A stretch of DNA of 64,000 bases from Latrodectus hesperus (GCA_037975125.1 JAJQOW010000199.1:1-64000); one strand, 5' to 3'. Positions 23,367 to 35,437 are shown, counted from the first letter of the stretch. Translations and numbers: made by a program. The notes: generated by a model from the sequence alone, not told the origin.

Positions 23367-24290
23367 TTAAGCCTGCACATGGTGAAGTCCAATATGAAAC
23401 CTATATCCCCTTACACGAAGTGTGGCAGCATCTAATTCAGGCACACTAAGAACGATGGTCCGCCCAGATGGGTCATTCTTGGTATTAAGAACGTTCCACT
23501 CCATTGGAGTGACCCCACCGTTCTGAGCCTCGATTTTTCTCAGGAGCTCTTTAGGTTCCAGTTCATTACAGATTTTTGGCAGTTTTGCAATTATCTTGGT
23601 GGTTCTGACAAGTTTCCTTGCCTCACCCACCAAGAGTTTATGTTCTTGCCAAGGGCTTATATCATTGACATTCTGTTCCAACCACTTTGAGCTCTCCAGA
23701 TCTGCACAGTTGATAATAAGAGCCCCGTTTTCAAGTTTACAGGATAGGAAGGTTGGGGCAAAACCCTCCTCATTCCTTCCTATTTTCCTGGTTAACAAGA
23801 GTTCCAGGTCATAGGCCTGTTTCTCTGTTTACCGTTTTTTCGGATGACCTTCTAAGAGCACGGCCATCTTGATCGCCGTGAGAGCCGCCCTGTAAGTAAA
23901 TCCCTCAGGTCCTTCTCTCTTGGCAGCCTTTCCGACCTTGCCCTGGTTCATCCGGTTGGCAGGACGCTTCTCGCCTTTGGTTGCCTTGGGTTTTTTAACC
24001 CAAGTCCCCTCAGCGATTTTGCGCTCCTTCACAAGCTTCTTTTTCTGGGCACCAGATATTCTCTTTTTAAGCTTGATTCTGGTCAGAGAGTCAGTCATGC
24101 TAGAGATAGCTTCCTGACTCTCACCAGAAGAAGATGGTTTTGAGGTCATTTCTACCTCCTGTGAAGGTTTCATTGCTACCCCTTCATTTGATTGTCTCAG
24201 AGTTCCCTTGTCTTTTTCAGAAAGGTCTGCTTCAGAAGTTTCTCCTGCAAAAGCAGAAATGTTTGTTATATTTAATGTCTTTTCAGCCAT
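23367..24290 (-). pseudogene. Non-LTR ORF1, DUF4780-like, one in-frame stop
   Basis: A frame of 308 codons from ATG at 24290 (MAEKTLNITN) to the stop at 23367. It is broken only by a TAA at 23829-23831; the two halves are in the same frame. The N-terminal third is polar and acidic/Ser-rich. A highly basic middle (KLKKRISGAQKKKLVKERK and following) could bind RNA. The C-terminal half (GALIINCADLES, then a W-L...PW segment and a V-L...D/E-rich block) resembles DUF4780, a domain seen in the ORF1 of arthropod retrotransposons. The role is probably RNA binding and particle assembly, as for other ORF1 proteins. It has no CCHC zinc knuckle. The start was chosen because ATG follows a stop-containing leader and is conserved in the 44494-45310 copy. 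Confidence 0.75.
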
Positions 24291-24600
24291 ATAATAACAG
24301 TTAATAAGCTCAGGTAATATGACAGTCCACCCAGCATTGCCTGAGTTACTGGGCAAGGCAATTTACTCTAGAAGTTCGCCAGGCAACTAGAGGCTCCGTT
24401 AACACCAATACCGCGGTGCCAATTAGCCATAGGCACGGAACGCATAACACCAGGTTTTACGGGAGCTGGTTCGCGGCCTCTTATTCAATATTCAAGGCTA
24501 TCCTGTCATTCCTACAGTACGTTCGGCTATCCACCACCTGCCTACGCGCCTGGTGGCTAGCTCAAGCCCCAGAGGGGTACGCATACCCCCTGGTTCCAGG

Positions 24601-24721
24601 ATGGCAACTTCTTACACTCTTGTTTCTCTCTGAAAAACTTGATTCAAAGATAAAAAGAATTGTAGACTGCTGGACAATTGCTAAGGACGGATAACACTAT
24701 CATTCTTAGCAACCACAAAAT
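24601..24721 (+). mobile_element. Bel/Pao LTR, right part
   Basis: Continuation of the LTR started at 19560, beginning with the target duplication ATGGCAACT. It ends in the module ACTGCTGGACAATTGCTAAGG...AGCAACCACAAAAT (24666-24721), in which TTGCTAAG and CTTAGCAA form an inverted repeat. TGTTGCC at the start and GCAACCA near the end fit LTR termini. An alternative reading is that 24666 onwards is the end of a Tc1 element, since it abuts Tc1 transposase. Confidence 0.55.
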
Positions 24722-24985
24722 GAATGGCCGCACGCCCCACATGTGGTTGCGAATAGGACTATGAAAGGCCAACGATACATTAATGAGGTTCTACTTCCTC
24801 ATGTTCGTCTTTTCCGTGGTGCTGTCGGTGTTAATTTGTTTATATGGACGACAACGCAACATGTCATCGACACTCACTGTTCAGAATATTCAAAGCCTCG
24901 TATGGCCATCACGTTCTTCAGATCTAAACCTTATTGAAAATGTGTGGGATGCTTTGGGGAGGCAAGTTGCTGGTGTACAATCAAT
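24722..24985 (+). pseudogene. Tc1-like transposase fragment (cut by duplication boundary)
   Basis: Encodes NGRTPHVVANRTMKGQRYINE, then YFLMF..SVVLSV in another frame, then SSDLN.IENVWDALGRQV. This is the middle and the third-acidic-residue block (NPIENVWD type) of a Tc1 transposase. Frameshifts are present. Homology to copy B stops at about 24985, inside the coding region, which marks the right edge of the segmental duplication. The longer version is at 55865-56275. Confidence 0.75.
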
Positions 24986-25779
24986 GCTTCCAATTACACT
25001 GGAAAACTGGACTTTGTGAAAGAATTTTTCATTGATCTGCAAGTATATGTAATTGTTAAATCTTTAAAAAATTGCTATAAAGAGTTGATTTAATTTCAAT
25101 AAATTCTGAGAGAATTAAACATAAATTAACTGTACTAACATTTTATCCCGATACATAATTATATTTGATAAAAATGTGCTGTCAAATAATACCACTTACA
25201 ATCATTTTTTCAACATTTGAGCGAGAAAAGAGGTGTTAATTTATAACTTCAATAAAAAAATAGTTGAACATTTTTTAAATTAAAATTTCCAAGTTTAAAT
25301 CATACATTTACAGTTTGCATTCATTAAAAATGAAGTTTAAATAAATGTATACAATGATTAAGCTAGAAAATTTGGGAACAATTGTTTTTAATGGAAATGG
25401 TTGACAGGATAATGCATAACGAATCTTAAAATAGAATAAAGCACCCACATATTTTCAGGTAATTCTATATAGTTTAACTAGATAATAAAAACCATGCTCT
25501 TCCCTTAATTTACTCTTTTATCTATTACATCTATTTTAGACATACATATATTTATCCAAAAGGATCATGAATGTTTTTGCAAATTAAACATTTTTTTTAC
25601 CAAACATTTTAAGAGTAGAAAACAATGTTATCAGTAAAATTTTAATATAATGCGGTCACAAAAGTGCAATAGCTTTGCTTATTTTGGAGATCACTTTTGA
25701 AATTCTTGTGTCTTAATTTTGCTATATAACTAAAAGTGTTAATTATTATGAAGAACTTGTGAAAAACATGCTTTAGCGT
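24986..25779. other. AT-rich non-coding DNA
   Basis: Outside the large duplication. No reading frame or repeat was recognised. It may contain the decayed 5' LTR and leader of the Ty3/Gypsy element that follows. Confidence 0.4.
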
Positions 25780-28450
25780 TATAATAGAACATCGCTTAAA
25801 AGCTGAAAAATAGCAGAATATGAGAGATTAGAGAAAAAGAAAGATTACATAAGTAACAAGCTGAAGAGCAATTGCGTATAGAAAATGAACGTCATTATGA
25901 AATGGAAAAGCTTAGGCTTCAGATCGAAGCTCAAGGGCATCTGCCTCAATTAAAGGCACTTCTGATTCTGAATGTCCATAATTCAAACTTAATCGTACTA
26001 TTCCTAAATTTAATCCAAAAGATTGTATTGGACTTCCTAGATTTAACATAATCTACTAGATTTAGTAGAAAAACTGGATGCTTATGAGAATGTTCAGCAA
26101 GGAACAAAGAAGCAATTGAACCAGTCTCAAAGGAAAACATATTCAAAACATGAAAACAGCAAAACTATCCTAGATAGAAAATTTTATTCTGTGGTTAATG
26201 CTACAGAAAATGCTCAAAATCTTTATATTAAAAAGTTTTTATTAACTCATTCTTTCACTTCTAAAGTAGATGGAAGATCATATGTTCAATGTTTTAGTTG
26301 CGGAACACCTGGAGTAATCAGATCAAAATGTCCTATTTGCACAGGTTCTAAACATGAAGATACAACTGTCAATTGCATGAACTTCTTCACTAATAATGTA
26401 AAACTACAGATCTGTCAAGTATGATTGTTTTTTAATTGTTTGTTAAGATTGCTGTTTGTGCAGATACTGGTGCTTCACATTCTATTCCAGAAGAAAAGTT
26501 ATGTAACTTTTTACGAAATAATGGAGTTGCTTTTGAAAACAAGAAAATTTCGCTCACTCTAGCTGATGGAAAAATTAAGTCCATAGTTGCCCTTAAAACT
26601 ATAGTCAATCTCTGTATAGAAGGTAAACGAGCATCAACAGAACTTCTCCTTCTACCTGAAGCCAAGAATGACAGCACACTCTTAGGAAGAGATTTCCTCC
26701 ACGCAGCTGGTATTGTGCTTGAAGTTCAAAATGGGGCACGGCTTTTTGAGAAAATCCACAGAGACAGTATTTGTTCTACGTAAAACCTACTAAAGCAAGG
26801 GAAACATCAAACATTTCTAGAACTTCAATAGTGCCTGAATCTACAACTGAAGTTAACTTGAGAAGTGGCGAAGGGAAACATCTAACACGGACGTAAACAG
26901 GAAAACTAAATTGCTTGCTTCAAAATTACAAGCATTGCTTTGAACCAGGAGGGAGAGCCCACTCTTTTCATTATGCACAGAATAGAATGTACACCTGGAA
27001 AAGCAAATGTTGTGGCTGATATGTTGTCGAGACCAACCTATTTCCATGATGACCCAAATTGTGAAATGCATACAATCTCTGACGATATGCCTACTAGTAA
27101 ATCAAATGATATTTGTAGAGAACGGTTGGCAGACTCAGATCTGAAGATAATTATCGATTGCCTGGAAAGCAATGATAAGGATGAAAACTTTGCTAACTAT
27201 ATCAGTTGAAGATATATAATGAACGAAGGTATTTTGTATTGTGTGTGTGTGTGTTATTCACCTGAAACAGATTTAGACGATGCCCAATTAGTTGTTCCTA
27301 TCCAAAAACGACGATGAATTCTGCGAGAACACCATGATGCTCCTACAGTTGGTCATTATGGTGTGGAAGGTATCTACAATAAGATAGTTTCCAGATATTA
27401 TTTTCCAGTCCCGAGGAAGTTCATCTCTGATTAATTCAAAACATGTGAGAATGTAATCAACAACAAATCAGAAACCTGCTGGTCTGCTTAGAACACCTAT
27501 TTATGTGCAAAGAAATGAAACTCTTGCTATTGATCTCTTTGGTCCTCTCCCAGAAATCCAAACAGGAAAGAAAAGGATATATAGTTGTGGAAGAAACGAG
27601 TACCAAATCGATAGAGTTATTCGCTCTTAATGAAGTCACAGCATCAAACTGTGTCAAAATGCTACTTAAGGAAGTTTATCTTCACTATGGAGTTCCTTAA
27701 AGGTTAATCAGTGACAACAGATCTCAATTTGTTAGTGCCATCATGCAGCAAATTTGCGATCTGTTAGATATCAAACAGGACCTCATCCATCTTTATCATC
27801 CTCAAGCGAATTGCTCTGAACGTAAGAATAGAAATTTGAAATGTAGATCAGCTATCTTAGTAGGCGATGCGCATGATACCTGGGTAGAACATATTTCTAT
27901 GATTCGTTTCGCCATGAATACAGCTAGATATGACACCACTAGTCAGACAGCAACTTATATGCAATTCTGCAGAGAGCTTAGGACGACGGATGATGTTCGT
28001 CATGACATGAGATCAATTATTAATTATGACAGCTTTGTCCCTGAAATAACACCTTATGTGAAACGGTGTGCTCGACTCCCAAAATCAGGCAGCAAGTAGA
28101 ACAAAAACAGGATTTTAGAAAGGTCAATTTCGACCAAAAAAAATGATTGGCAGGCTTATTATAATCCAGGTGACAAAGTATGAATTACTTTATATCAGAT
28201 AATTAATTCCATGAATAAGAAAAGTAAAAAAAAGTTATGCCAACACGTGAAGGTTCATACCACATACTCCTAAACAGGTCTCCAACGAAAAAATAATATT
28301 GCAGAACCTGCAGCACCTGATCAAGTGTTAGGTACATATCACACAAATGTGATAAGGCCATACGTATTACGTTCATCGAAAGACAGGTCCAGCTGCTCCC
28401 ATAAGAAAACGGGGAAGACCTCCAAACCTCAGACGGTTGCCATAGTCTGT
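25780..28450 (+). pseudogene. Degraded Ty3/Gypsy retrotransposon, RT deleted
   Basis: Gag end: a charged helix (RIENERHYEMEKLRLQIEAQ, about 25868-25930) and a zinc-knuckle-like CFSCGTPGVIRSKCPIC (about 26291-26340). Protease: CADTGASHSIP and TLLGRDFL (26436-26783). Then FEPGGEPTLFIMHRI, the start of a Gypsy RT, joins in frame to TPGKANVVADMLSRP, the end of RNase H (26940-27040). The whole RT core was thus deleted. The zinc-binding H2C2 region follows (about 27328-27420), then an integrase core with AIDLFGPLP, RLISDN.SQF and ERKNRNLK (27500-28099, two breaks). It ends with a basic tail RKRGRPPK (about 28397-28425). A GT microsatellite sits at 27239-27253. No LTRs were recognised. It is incapable of movement. 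Confidence 0.82.
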
Positions 28451-29156
28451 TAAATGTAATTCTTGAGCTATCAGTATTTTAAAAGTACGGAATTTCAAAT
28501 CGCATTGCAGAAACTTACTTAAACTCCAGCCTGAAATCTCGAACGCAACAGCATGTCGTCGAGCAGAACGTTGCAGCGATTGTTGAATTGCTGTTTTCAC
28601 CCGCTCCACATTTTCTAGAGTTCTGATGGATCTGCGTCAGCCATGAGCATCTATTCCTAGCGTGCTACCTCCCACTGCTGAACCCAAGACCGTGTTTGCA
28701 TTAGGAACAGCATTGTTGCGTGGAATGTTGAACTATGGCTGAGAAGCTCGTTGTTTAGTCATCACAGATCTATTGTTTTCATAATAAGCACGAACGGAAT
28801 AACCACAATGTGCACCGGTCCAGACCATGTTGGTTACTGAAATGGGGTCACCGACTGAACAAAGACAGACCATATGCAATTGCTTACCAAAATCACGGCC
28901 CCAGCGATAATCGATAGAAACTGCTTAGTCGGTTCTTCCGCAGCTCGTAGTTATAATAATTTGACGGTATAAAACGTTAATATTATTCAGACCTAGTTAT
29001 AGCAACCTTATGGTCTTCAATTTGCTTATTTACAATCCATTTACTTCTTGTGTGCGAGCGAAAAACAACTAAGAAAAAAATAAAAAATGGGGATTTACGT
29101 ATTTTTCCACGAACCATTTTTGTCTTAAGAAAAAATCATCGAGTTTTGCAAATTTT
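28451..29156. other. Non-coding segment after the Gypsy element
   Basis: Less AT-rich than the surroundings up to about 28980, consistent with the 3' untranslated region or LTR of the preceding Gypsy element. No matching 5' LTR was found to prove it. No convincing gene was seen on either strand. Confidence 0.35.
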
Positions 29157-29448
29157 AATAATTATTTTTCGAAATATAAAGGAAAAGCAAACTAGTTTAC
29201 ATATATCTTAGCACAATATAAAATACAAATAGAAAATTCATTTGAATTTTATGCGGTGTTAATCGCATCATTAACGACATTCGTTTTTTCGCGGATATGG
29301 TCGACGGGATAATACGTAAGTACCACAGAAGGGTGGATTGCTATTATCGTATTTCCTTCTGATTTCTGTATTTTGATAAAGATAAACACAAATGGAATAA
29401 AATGACAATTTTACTAAATAAAATGTTTTTGAAACTTTTTTCATGGTT

Positions 29449-32400
29449 CTTCTCTGTTTTCTTATTGGGCTTGCACGGTACTGGTCACCTCTGCTCGATA
29501 ACATTTTTTGCCATTTCATCAAGCACATGAACTGTTAGTTCCAATAAATTGGGTCGCCCACTTTGTTTATAAAATCAGACAAACCCTTTATGGAGCTAAG
29601 ATGTATCTCTTTAGTATTGATGATTCCTAAAGTATTAAAACGAATGGAGGCTAAAGCATCACTCTCAAAAATGATGTGATGTGGCGACTCATCACCCTTA
29701 AGACATTTCCTACAATTAGGGTCTTGAGCGAGTCCCATAGTATGCAGATGTTTCCTGAAATGATAGTGTCCAGTGATGAAACCTAATATGATACGTATCT
29801 TTGCCCTAAAACAACTAAGAATCAACAATCTTCGACCCAGAACAACTAACGCAGAGGACATAGTTCCTGTGATACACAGGCAGGCTAGTTTTTGCAGATT
29901 CCTAGCCTGTCCCTCACAGTTACCTGTTCCACCTCTCACCATCAGATAATAGAGCATAAGTGATAATAGGTCTGATAATAGAAGTGTACATCCAAAACAT
30001 CAGTTTCGGTTGGAGACCCCAGTTTTTACCAAGCATTCTTCTACATGTCATAATACAATATTTAGCTTGATTAATCTAGAACTCAACATGCTTATTCCAG
30101 TTGAGTTTTTCAAGAAATAGGCCCAAATACTTCACCTCAGTAGCAATATTGATTGCAACGCCAAAAAGTTTAAGGTTAGTAAAACCATCCCATTTTCTTT
30201 TACGTGTAAAATGTACAAGATTGGTCTTCTAAGAATTTATCATCAGATGCCTCTCTTTGCACCATTTACTAACATAACTTAAAGCACTTTGCATTAGGGG
30301 AGAATTTATGTTGAAATCCTTACCAAGGACAAGAACGACAATGTCATCCGCGTACCCTTAAGTGTAATAGCCCATATCATTAAGATATTTAATGAGACTA
30401 TTAACTACTAGGTTCCAAAGTAAAGGCGACAAGACACCTCCATGTGGACAGCCTCTAGTAGTCTTTTTTCAAGTGACTCATCAAAGATGTTCATTTGAAT
30501 AGCTCTATTCGTGAGAAGGGTCTCAATCCATTTAAGAAGAATGTGATTGACCCCTGTACCTCTTAGAGCATTAATACCATATGGATAGATACGAAATATT
30601 ATCAAAAGCTCCTTGGATGTCAAGAAAAACAGCTTAAGGCTATTTCGTTCCTATCCAAAGATTCTTATATGTTGGAGACAAGCTGATGTAAGGCTGTCTC
30701 AGTAGACTTAACTAGGTTGATAATCAAATTGGAGAACATGCAAGGGACAATAATTACTCAAGTAATCCCTAGCTAGCCTATCAATAATTTTTCCATGATC
30801 TTCAGGAAGGAGGAAAGACTAATTGGTCTGAAGGACTTAGCCTGGTCATAAGAACCTTTCCCAGGCTTAAAAATTAATCCTAGTCCTCTGCCAAATCTTC
30901 CAAATATATATCATGGCTCTACTAGCTCTATACATTCTAGTCAGCACTGGAATAATAAACTCATTGACCTTTTGAATCATGATGGGTTTATTCCATCAGG
31001 ACCAGGTCGCTTAAGTGGTTTAAAGAAGGTAATGGCCCACCTTACATTATTATAATTGATGACATTCTTAGCATATGTCCAGTGACTCCCATTGACTCTA
31101 ATTAAAGAGCCAATGAAGTGCTGACCATCATTGCTATTAATATCTCTAGTTTCTGTGAACTGCGTTTTCGTTAAAATTTCCACAATTACTTTCCCAGTAT
31201 TAGCAAAGCTGCCAACCAATATTGATTCATCCATTCTAAGGATACGTTGGAGTCTAGCTTTTTCAGAGATAGAATTTACCTCTTCGCAGAACTTTCTCCA
31301 GGATACAGTTTAGCTTTTTCTAACATTTTTGTTATAACTAGTAAGGGCCGTTTAAGAAGTGTCTCATTCACAATATTTCTTAGCTCCGTTAAAGAGTTTC
31401 CTAACTTTGCCATTTCAGCAGACAGAGAGTCATTCCACCAAACACATTGGGGTTTAGCTCTCCTAGTGCAAACGGGACAGTTGTTGTTAAAAGATTCGAA
31501 AATATTCATTTGCAGACATTTCTAGATCATAATTATCTCTTATAAGCTTGGATCCCAACTTATAAAGCCTTACAAGTTCCTTCTGAAACTTTTTCCAGTT
31601 GGTCCTCATGTGGGATCTCTGAATCATCGATCAACATTTATATTAGAGATAAGCTAAAGTGGATATTTTGATGGTCTGAACCAGATGGTCTACCATCCAC
31701 AATCCAATTCTTGATATCTTACTAAGGAGCTGAGTAGCGAAGGTGATATCGAACACTTCAGCTCTATTAGACGTAATAAAAGTCGGCTCATTGCCCCTAT
31801 TTAAAACATGTTATTATTAAGGATGAATTCTAAAAGGAACTCACCAGTTTTGTTTGTGTCTGTACTTCCCCAGACAACATTATGAGCATTGCAGTTTAAT
31901 CCCAGGATTGCCTGTAAGTTAATCTCAGCACAAAAACTAAGGAGTTTATGCAGATTTTCACCAGTTGGCGATTTCTCTTCATAGGGCAGGTATACGAAGC
32001 CGAAAACAACTTTGCAAACCCCTATAATCATGTTGAGTTTAGCTTTCACAGCTGTTAGGTATCTATTGATAAATTCAAAGAGGTAAAACCTCAATACCTT
32101 TATCAACAAGTATGCAGGTTCTAGCATTACTATTTGAATCATAGATTAACTTACCTTTAGTACCTTTAAGGCCATTGATTCTACCCTTGACAAGATAAGG
32201 TTCTTGAATCAGAGCCAGGTGGAAATCCTCAGTAAGAAATTTCCCACTGAGGTTAGAGGTACTTCCTCTACTGTGGTGGATGTTGGCTTGAAGAACCGTC
32301 ACCCCCATCAGGGTTTGGAGTCTTGTCTAGGAATTTGGCTTGAACTTGGTGAAGTCCGAAATAAATTTCATATCCCCTTCTACCAAGTGTAGCCGCATCC

Positions 32401-33543
32401 GCTTCAGGCATACTAAGGACGATGGTCTGTCCTGATGGGTTATCTTTTCCGTGCAGAATATTCCACAGTGTCGAAGTAAGCCCTCCATTCTGTGCCTCAA
32501 TTTTTTCAAGATCACCTGGTGATTCAGTTTCTAGCATAACTTCGGAAACTTAGCAATAATTTTGGCGATTCTGACAAGTTTTTTTGCCTCACCCACCAGA
32601 AATTTTTGCTCCTGCCACGGGTTAATATCACTGACATTCTTTTCTAGCAACTTAGAGCTCCCCAGGTCTGCACAGTTGATAATTAATGCCAGTTTCCAAC
32701 TTACGTCATAGGAAAGTGGAAGTGAAGCCGTCATCATTCCTTGTAATTTTTTTCGTTATTGCAAGCTTAGGTCGACTGCCTGTTCTTCAGTCAAACGGTT
32801 ATCAGGATGTCCTTCAGGAGTCAAGCCATCTTGACTACCATGAGGGCCCTCCTGTAGGTGTCACCCCCAAGTCTGACCATCCTGGCAGTTTTAGACGCTG
32901 AGTCTTGCTCCGTCTAAGAATTTTGTCACTTTTCACCTTTGCCCTTGGGTTTTTCAACTCAAGTTCCTTCAGCGATCTTCCTTTCCTAGGTCAGTCTGAC
33001 CAAAGAAAGCACCTTGAGCACTGGCAAAGCATTCTGAGCTCTGGAAAGACATTTCTTAATTTTGATCTTAACTAGAGAGGCAGTCACGCGAGTTAGGTCA
33101 TCCTGACCATTTATAGATCATGGTTGAGAGGTCAATCCTACCTCACTTTGAAGGGTCCATTTCTGTTCCCTCGCTACTTTTTTCCTGGGTTACCTTGTTT
33201 TCTGGAGACTGGTCTACTTCAGGAGTTGTACCTGTAAAAATAGTAAGATTTTTATTTTTCTCCGCCAGTTAAGTGAAGGAAAAATCTAAGGAAAAACAAA
33301 AGTCCACCCAGTATTGCCCTAGATGCTGGGTAAGGCAGAATACTCTAGAAGTTTGCCAGTCAACTAGAGGCTCCTTTAAGCCACTGTAACCGCAGTGCCA
33401 TTCACCCTAGGCACGGTCCGCAAATCACCAGGGTTACGGCAGTTGATTCGCGGCTCCTTATTAAATATTCGGAGCCATCCCACTACAGGATGTCCAGCTT
33501 TCCACCACCTGCCGACGCGCCTAGTAGCTATTGCAGCCCCAGG
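29449..33543 (-). mobile_element. Second copy of the 5 kb non-LTR family, heavily degraded
   Basis: Flanked by a 12 bp target duplication TTTTTCATGGTT (29437-29448 and 33544-33555). It carries the same order as 19617-24600, with many stops and frameshifts. ORF1 remnants lie at about 33240-32340. ORF2 starts at 32308 (MGVTVLQANIHHSRGST). Endonuclease pieces are at 32308-31801, RT pieces at about 31234-30340 (a GYADD motif near 30350, in a broken frame), and the RNase H C-terminal end with CRKCLKGDESPHHIIFE at 29957-29535. At the 5' end about 26 bp present in the full-length copy are missing between two CCTGG/CTGG repeats. It is older than the 19617 copy, judged by lesions. Confidence 0.85.
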
Positions 33544-33836
33544 TTTTTCATGGTTTAATTATAAACTGATATTAAGTTTTTCTTATTCCCAATGCCAAAA
33601 TTAAAATTTTTGTCAATCCAAATTAAAAATTGCTTAAAAATATTTTTTGGAGATATGAATTGTTTTATAAAACTTTGAATATAATGTAAATTTTAATAAA
33701 ATAAAACTGCAGACCTAAATGATTTTCTTATTTAGTCTCTACAGTCTATTTTTTAAATTAAAAATTTTAAATTAGATAAATCACAAGCTGTAAATATTGA
33801 AAATATGTAGCTCAATTTAAGTGTAACACTTATTTA

Positions 33837-35437
33837 CAGGGTTAGCAAGAAATAAGTTTCCCACTTCAGAGGGCTATAGAATACGTTCTATTTGTCCAAA
33901 TAAGATAAAATTTGAACTTCAGATAATTCAAATGATGCGCTTGACATTTATTTAAAAAAATTAGTATAAAATTTCGCCGATAGATGGCGCTGTAATACAT
34001 ATAAAAACATTTGGCATACTTTATAAATGTTAAATAATAATAATAATAAAGTAGCGTTACAACTATTCAATATGCCCCCTTCATTTTCAACAATGTGCTC
34101 TAATCGCAAAACCATATTTTTGACAGCAGACCGGAGTGAGTCTGTCGGAATATCAAGGATATGGCACCGAATTCTGTCCTTCAGATCTGGTACAGATGCT
34201 GGCCTTTAACGGTAGACATTGTTCTTCAAAAAAAAAAAAAAACCCACAACCCAAAGTCGCAGGGGGTGATATCCGCGGAACGAGGCCATGCCATAGGGAA
34301 ATGACAGCTGATAACCCATACCTCAGTAAAATGCTGTCTTAGCAGTTACACGACGATCAATATGAGGAGGTGCTCCATGCTGCATGAAAATGATGTCATG
34401 AAGGCATCCACGCTGCTGAAGTTGTGGGATTACAAAATCCCTCAGCACATCTTAGTACCGTTGTCCTGTGATCGAACAGGTTTTGATTCCATTTGCAGTT
34501 ATCTCTTAAAAAATACGGTCCAATCACAAAAGTAGCCGTAAACCCACTCCATACTGAAACTTTTTCTGGATGCAAGGGTTTTTCCTGGATAGCGCGTGGG
34601 TTTTCTGCTGCCCAAATTCGACAATTGTGGGTGCTGATTTGCCCATTAAGTTGAAAGTGGGCTTCATCAGTCCACAGAATATTCCATGGCCAAGTGACGT
34701 CAACCACCATTCGAGTAAGGAACTGAAGTGCAAAAGTTTTACGAACCTCTGAGTCCCCGTCCTGCAACAAGTGCAGAGGCTTGATTTTGTAGGGATAAAA
34801 ATGCAAAATCTGCCGTAAGATTTTTCGTACAGTGGAATACGGCATATCCAATACACGGGAAACAACTGGAACACTCACACTACCATCCGGCGACTGACTG
34901 CTGGCTACAACGACTGCGGTAGCCACATTTTCGACGCTAGAAGACTGGATTGGCTTTCGTCCTCTACCGGGAAGAATTGCAAGTTGTCCAGTCCTTTCAA
35001 ATTTCAGCAGCATCTTGCGTAACGCACATGGAGACTTTGGACCTCATCGTATCTGCTTCATACGGCGAAATTCTTTTACAGCTGCAACGGAGTTTTGCTG
35101 ATTCTGCTTGAACAATTTTACAAGTAGCACTTTTTCTTGAAAAGGAGGCATGATGTGCAGAGAAGTAACTAATGCTCGTTCAGAATCCGACTTCTTTTTA
35201 CCCAAAGATAATGCTAATAAGCATGTGCTATAAAGCAAAAGACTTTTCATATTTTCAGTATATGCAAATAAATACCATTTGTATTACAGCGGCACCTATC
35301 GGCGCAATTCTATATTATTATTATTTTTTTAATAAATGTCAAACGCATTATTTGTAGTTCAAATTTTATCTCATTTGGACAAATAGAACGTATTTTACAG
35401 CCCTCTGAAGTGGGAAACTTATTTCTTGCTAACCCTG
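33837..35437 (-). mobile_element. Mariner-like DNA transposon with long TIRs
   Basis: 1601 bp, flanked by TA on both sides. The terminal inverted repeats match over about 82 bp with three mismatches, starting CAGGGTTAGCAAGAAATAAG, and continue with gaps to about 110 bp. The transposase is on the minus strand from ATG 35151. Unit 2 of the local duplication has the empty TA site at 36166-36167. Tc1/mariner superfamily; the subfamily was not determined. Confidence 0.9.
33990..35151 (-). pseudogene. Mariner-like transposase, inactivated
   Basis: Starts MPPFQEKVLLVKLFKQNQQN, an N-terminal helix-turn-helix region. An in-frame TGA lies between about 35036 and 35038. A frame to 34396 then carries LPGRGRKP, a second HTH-like block and WTDEAHFQLNG with the first catalytic Asp. 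It also carries the family-typical CRIWAAENPRAIQEKPLHPEKV split over about 34620-34570, and VIGPYFLRD. A frameshift near 34430 leads to IFMQHGAPPHI, where the family has a catalytic Asp in place of His. The last acidic block is further frameshifted near 34270. It lacks the second catalytic residue and is certainly inactive. Confidence 0.8.

Larger units (their letters stand above)
19617..24600 (-). mobile_element. Full-length non-LTR retrotransposon (EN-RT-RNase H), 4984 bp
   Basis: Inserted into a Bel/Pao LTR with a 9 bp target duplication ATGGCAACT (19608-19616 and 24601-24609). Copy B shows the empty site near 55745. The 5' end, on the right, starts CCTGGAACCAGGGGG, shared exactly with the short element ending at 45310. 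The 3' end is a (GAA)n-type tail at 19617-19640. It has a 310 bp 5' UTR, ORF1 (23367-24290) and ORF2 (19715-23341). The domain order and RNase H place it in the I/LOA/R1 side of non-LTR elements. It now carries one stop in ORF1, and three frameshifts and one stop in ORF2. Related copies lie at 29449-33543 and 44494-45310. Confidence 0.9.
1..24985. repeat. Segmental duplication, copy A
   Basis: This block is colinear with 42809-56115 in direct orientation. The match begins at the first base of the window, so the true left end may lie further left. It ends inside a Tc1 transposase fragment near 24985, matching about 56115. Shared landmarks in order are AT-rich DNA, a SINE at 1738, the ankyrin gene, a truncated non-LTR element, the Bel/Pao integrase and LTR, and the Tc1 fragment. 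Copy A also carries inserts absent from copy B (5308-5486, 10756-11819, 12336-12735, 19617-24600) and a 3.44 kb tandem duplication. About 2.5 kb (roughly 1865-4395) is missing from copy B. An assembly artefact from retained haplotypes is possible but less likely given the intervening unique DNA. Confidence 0.9.
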
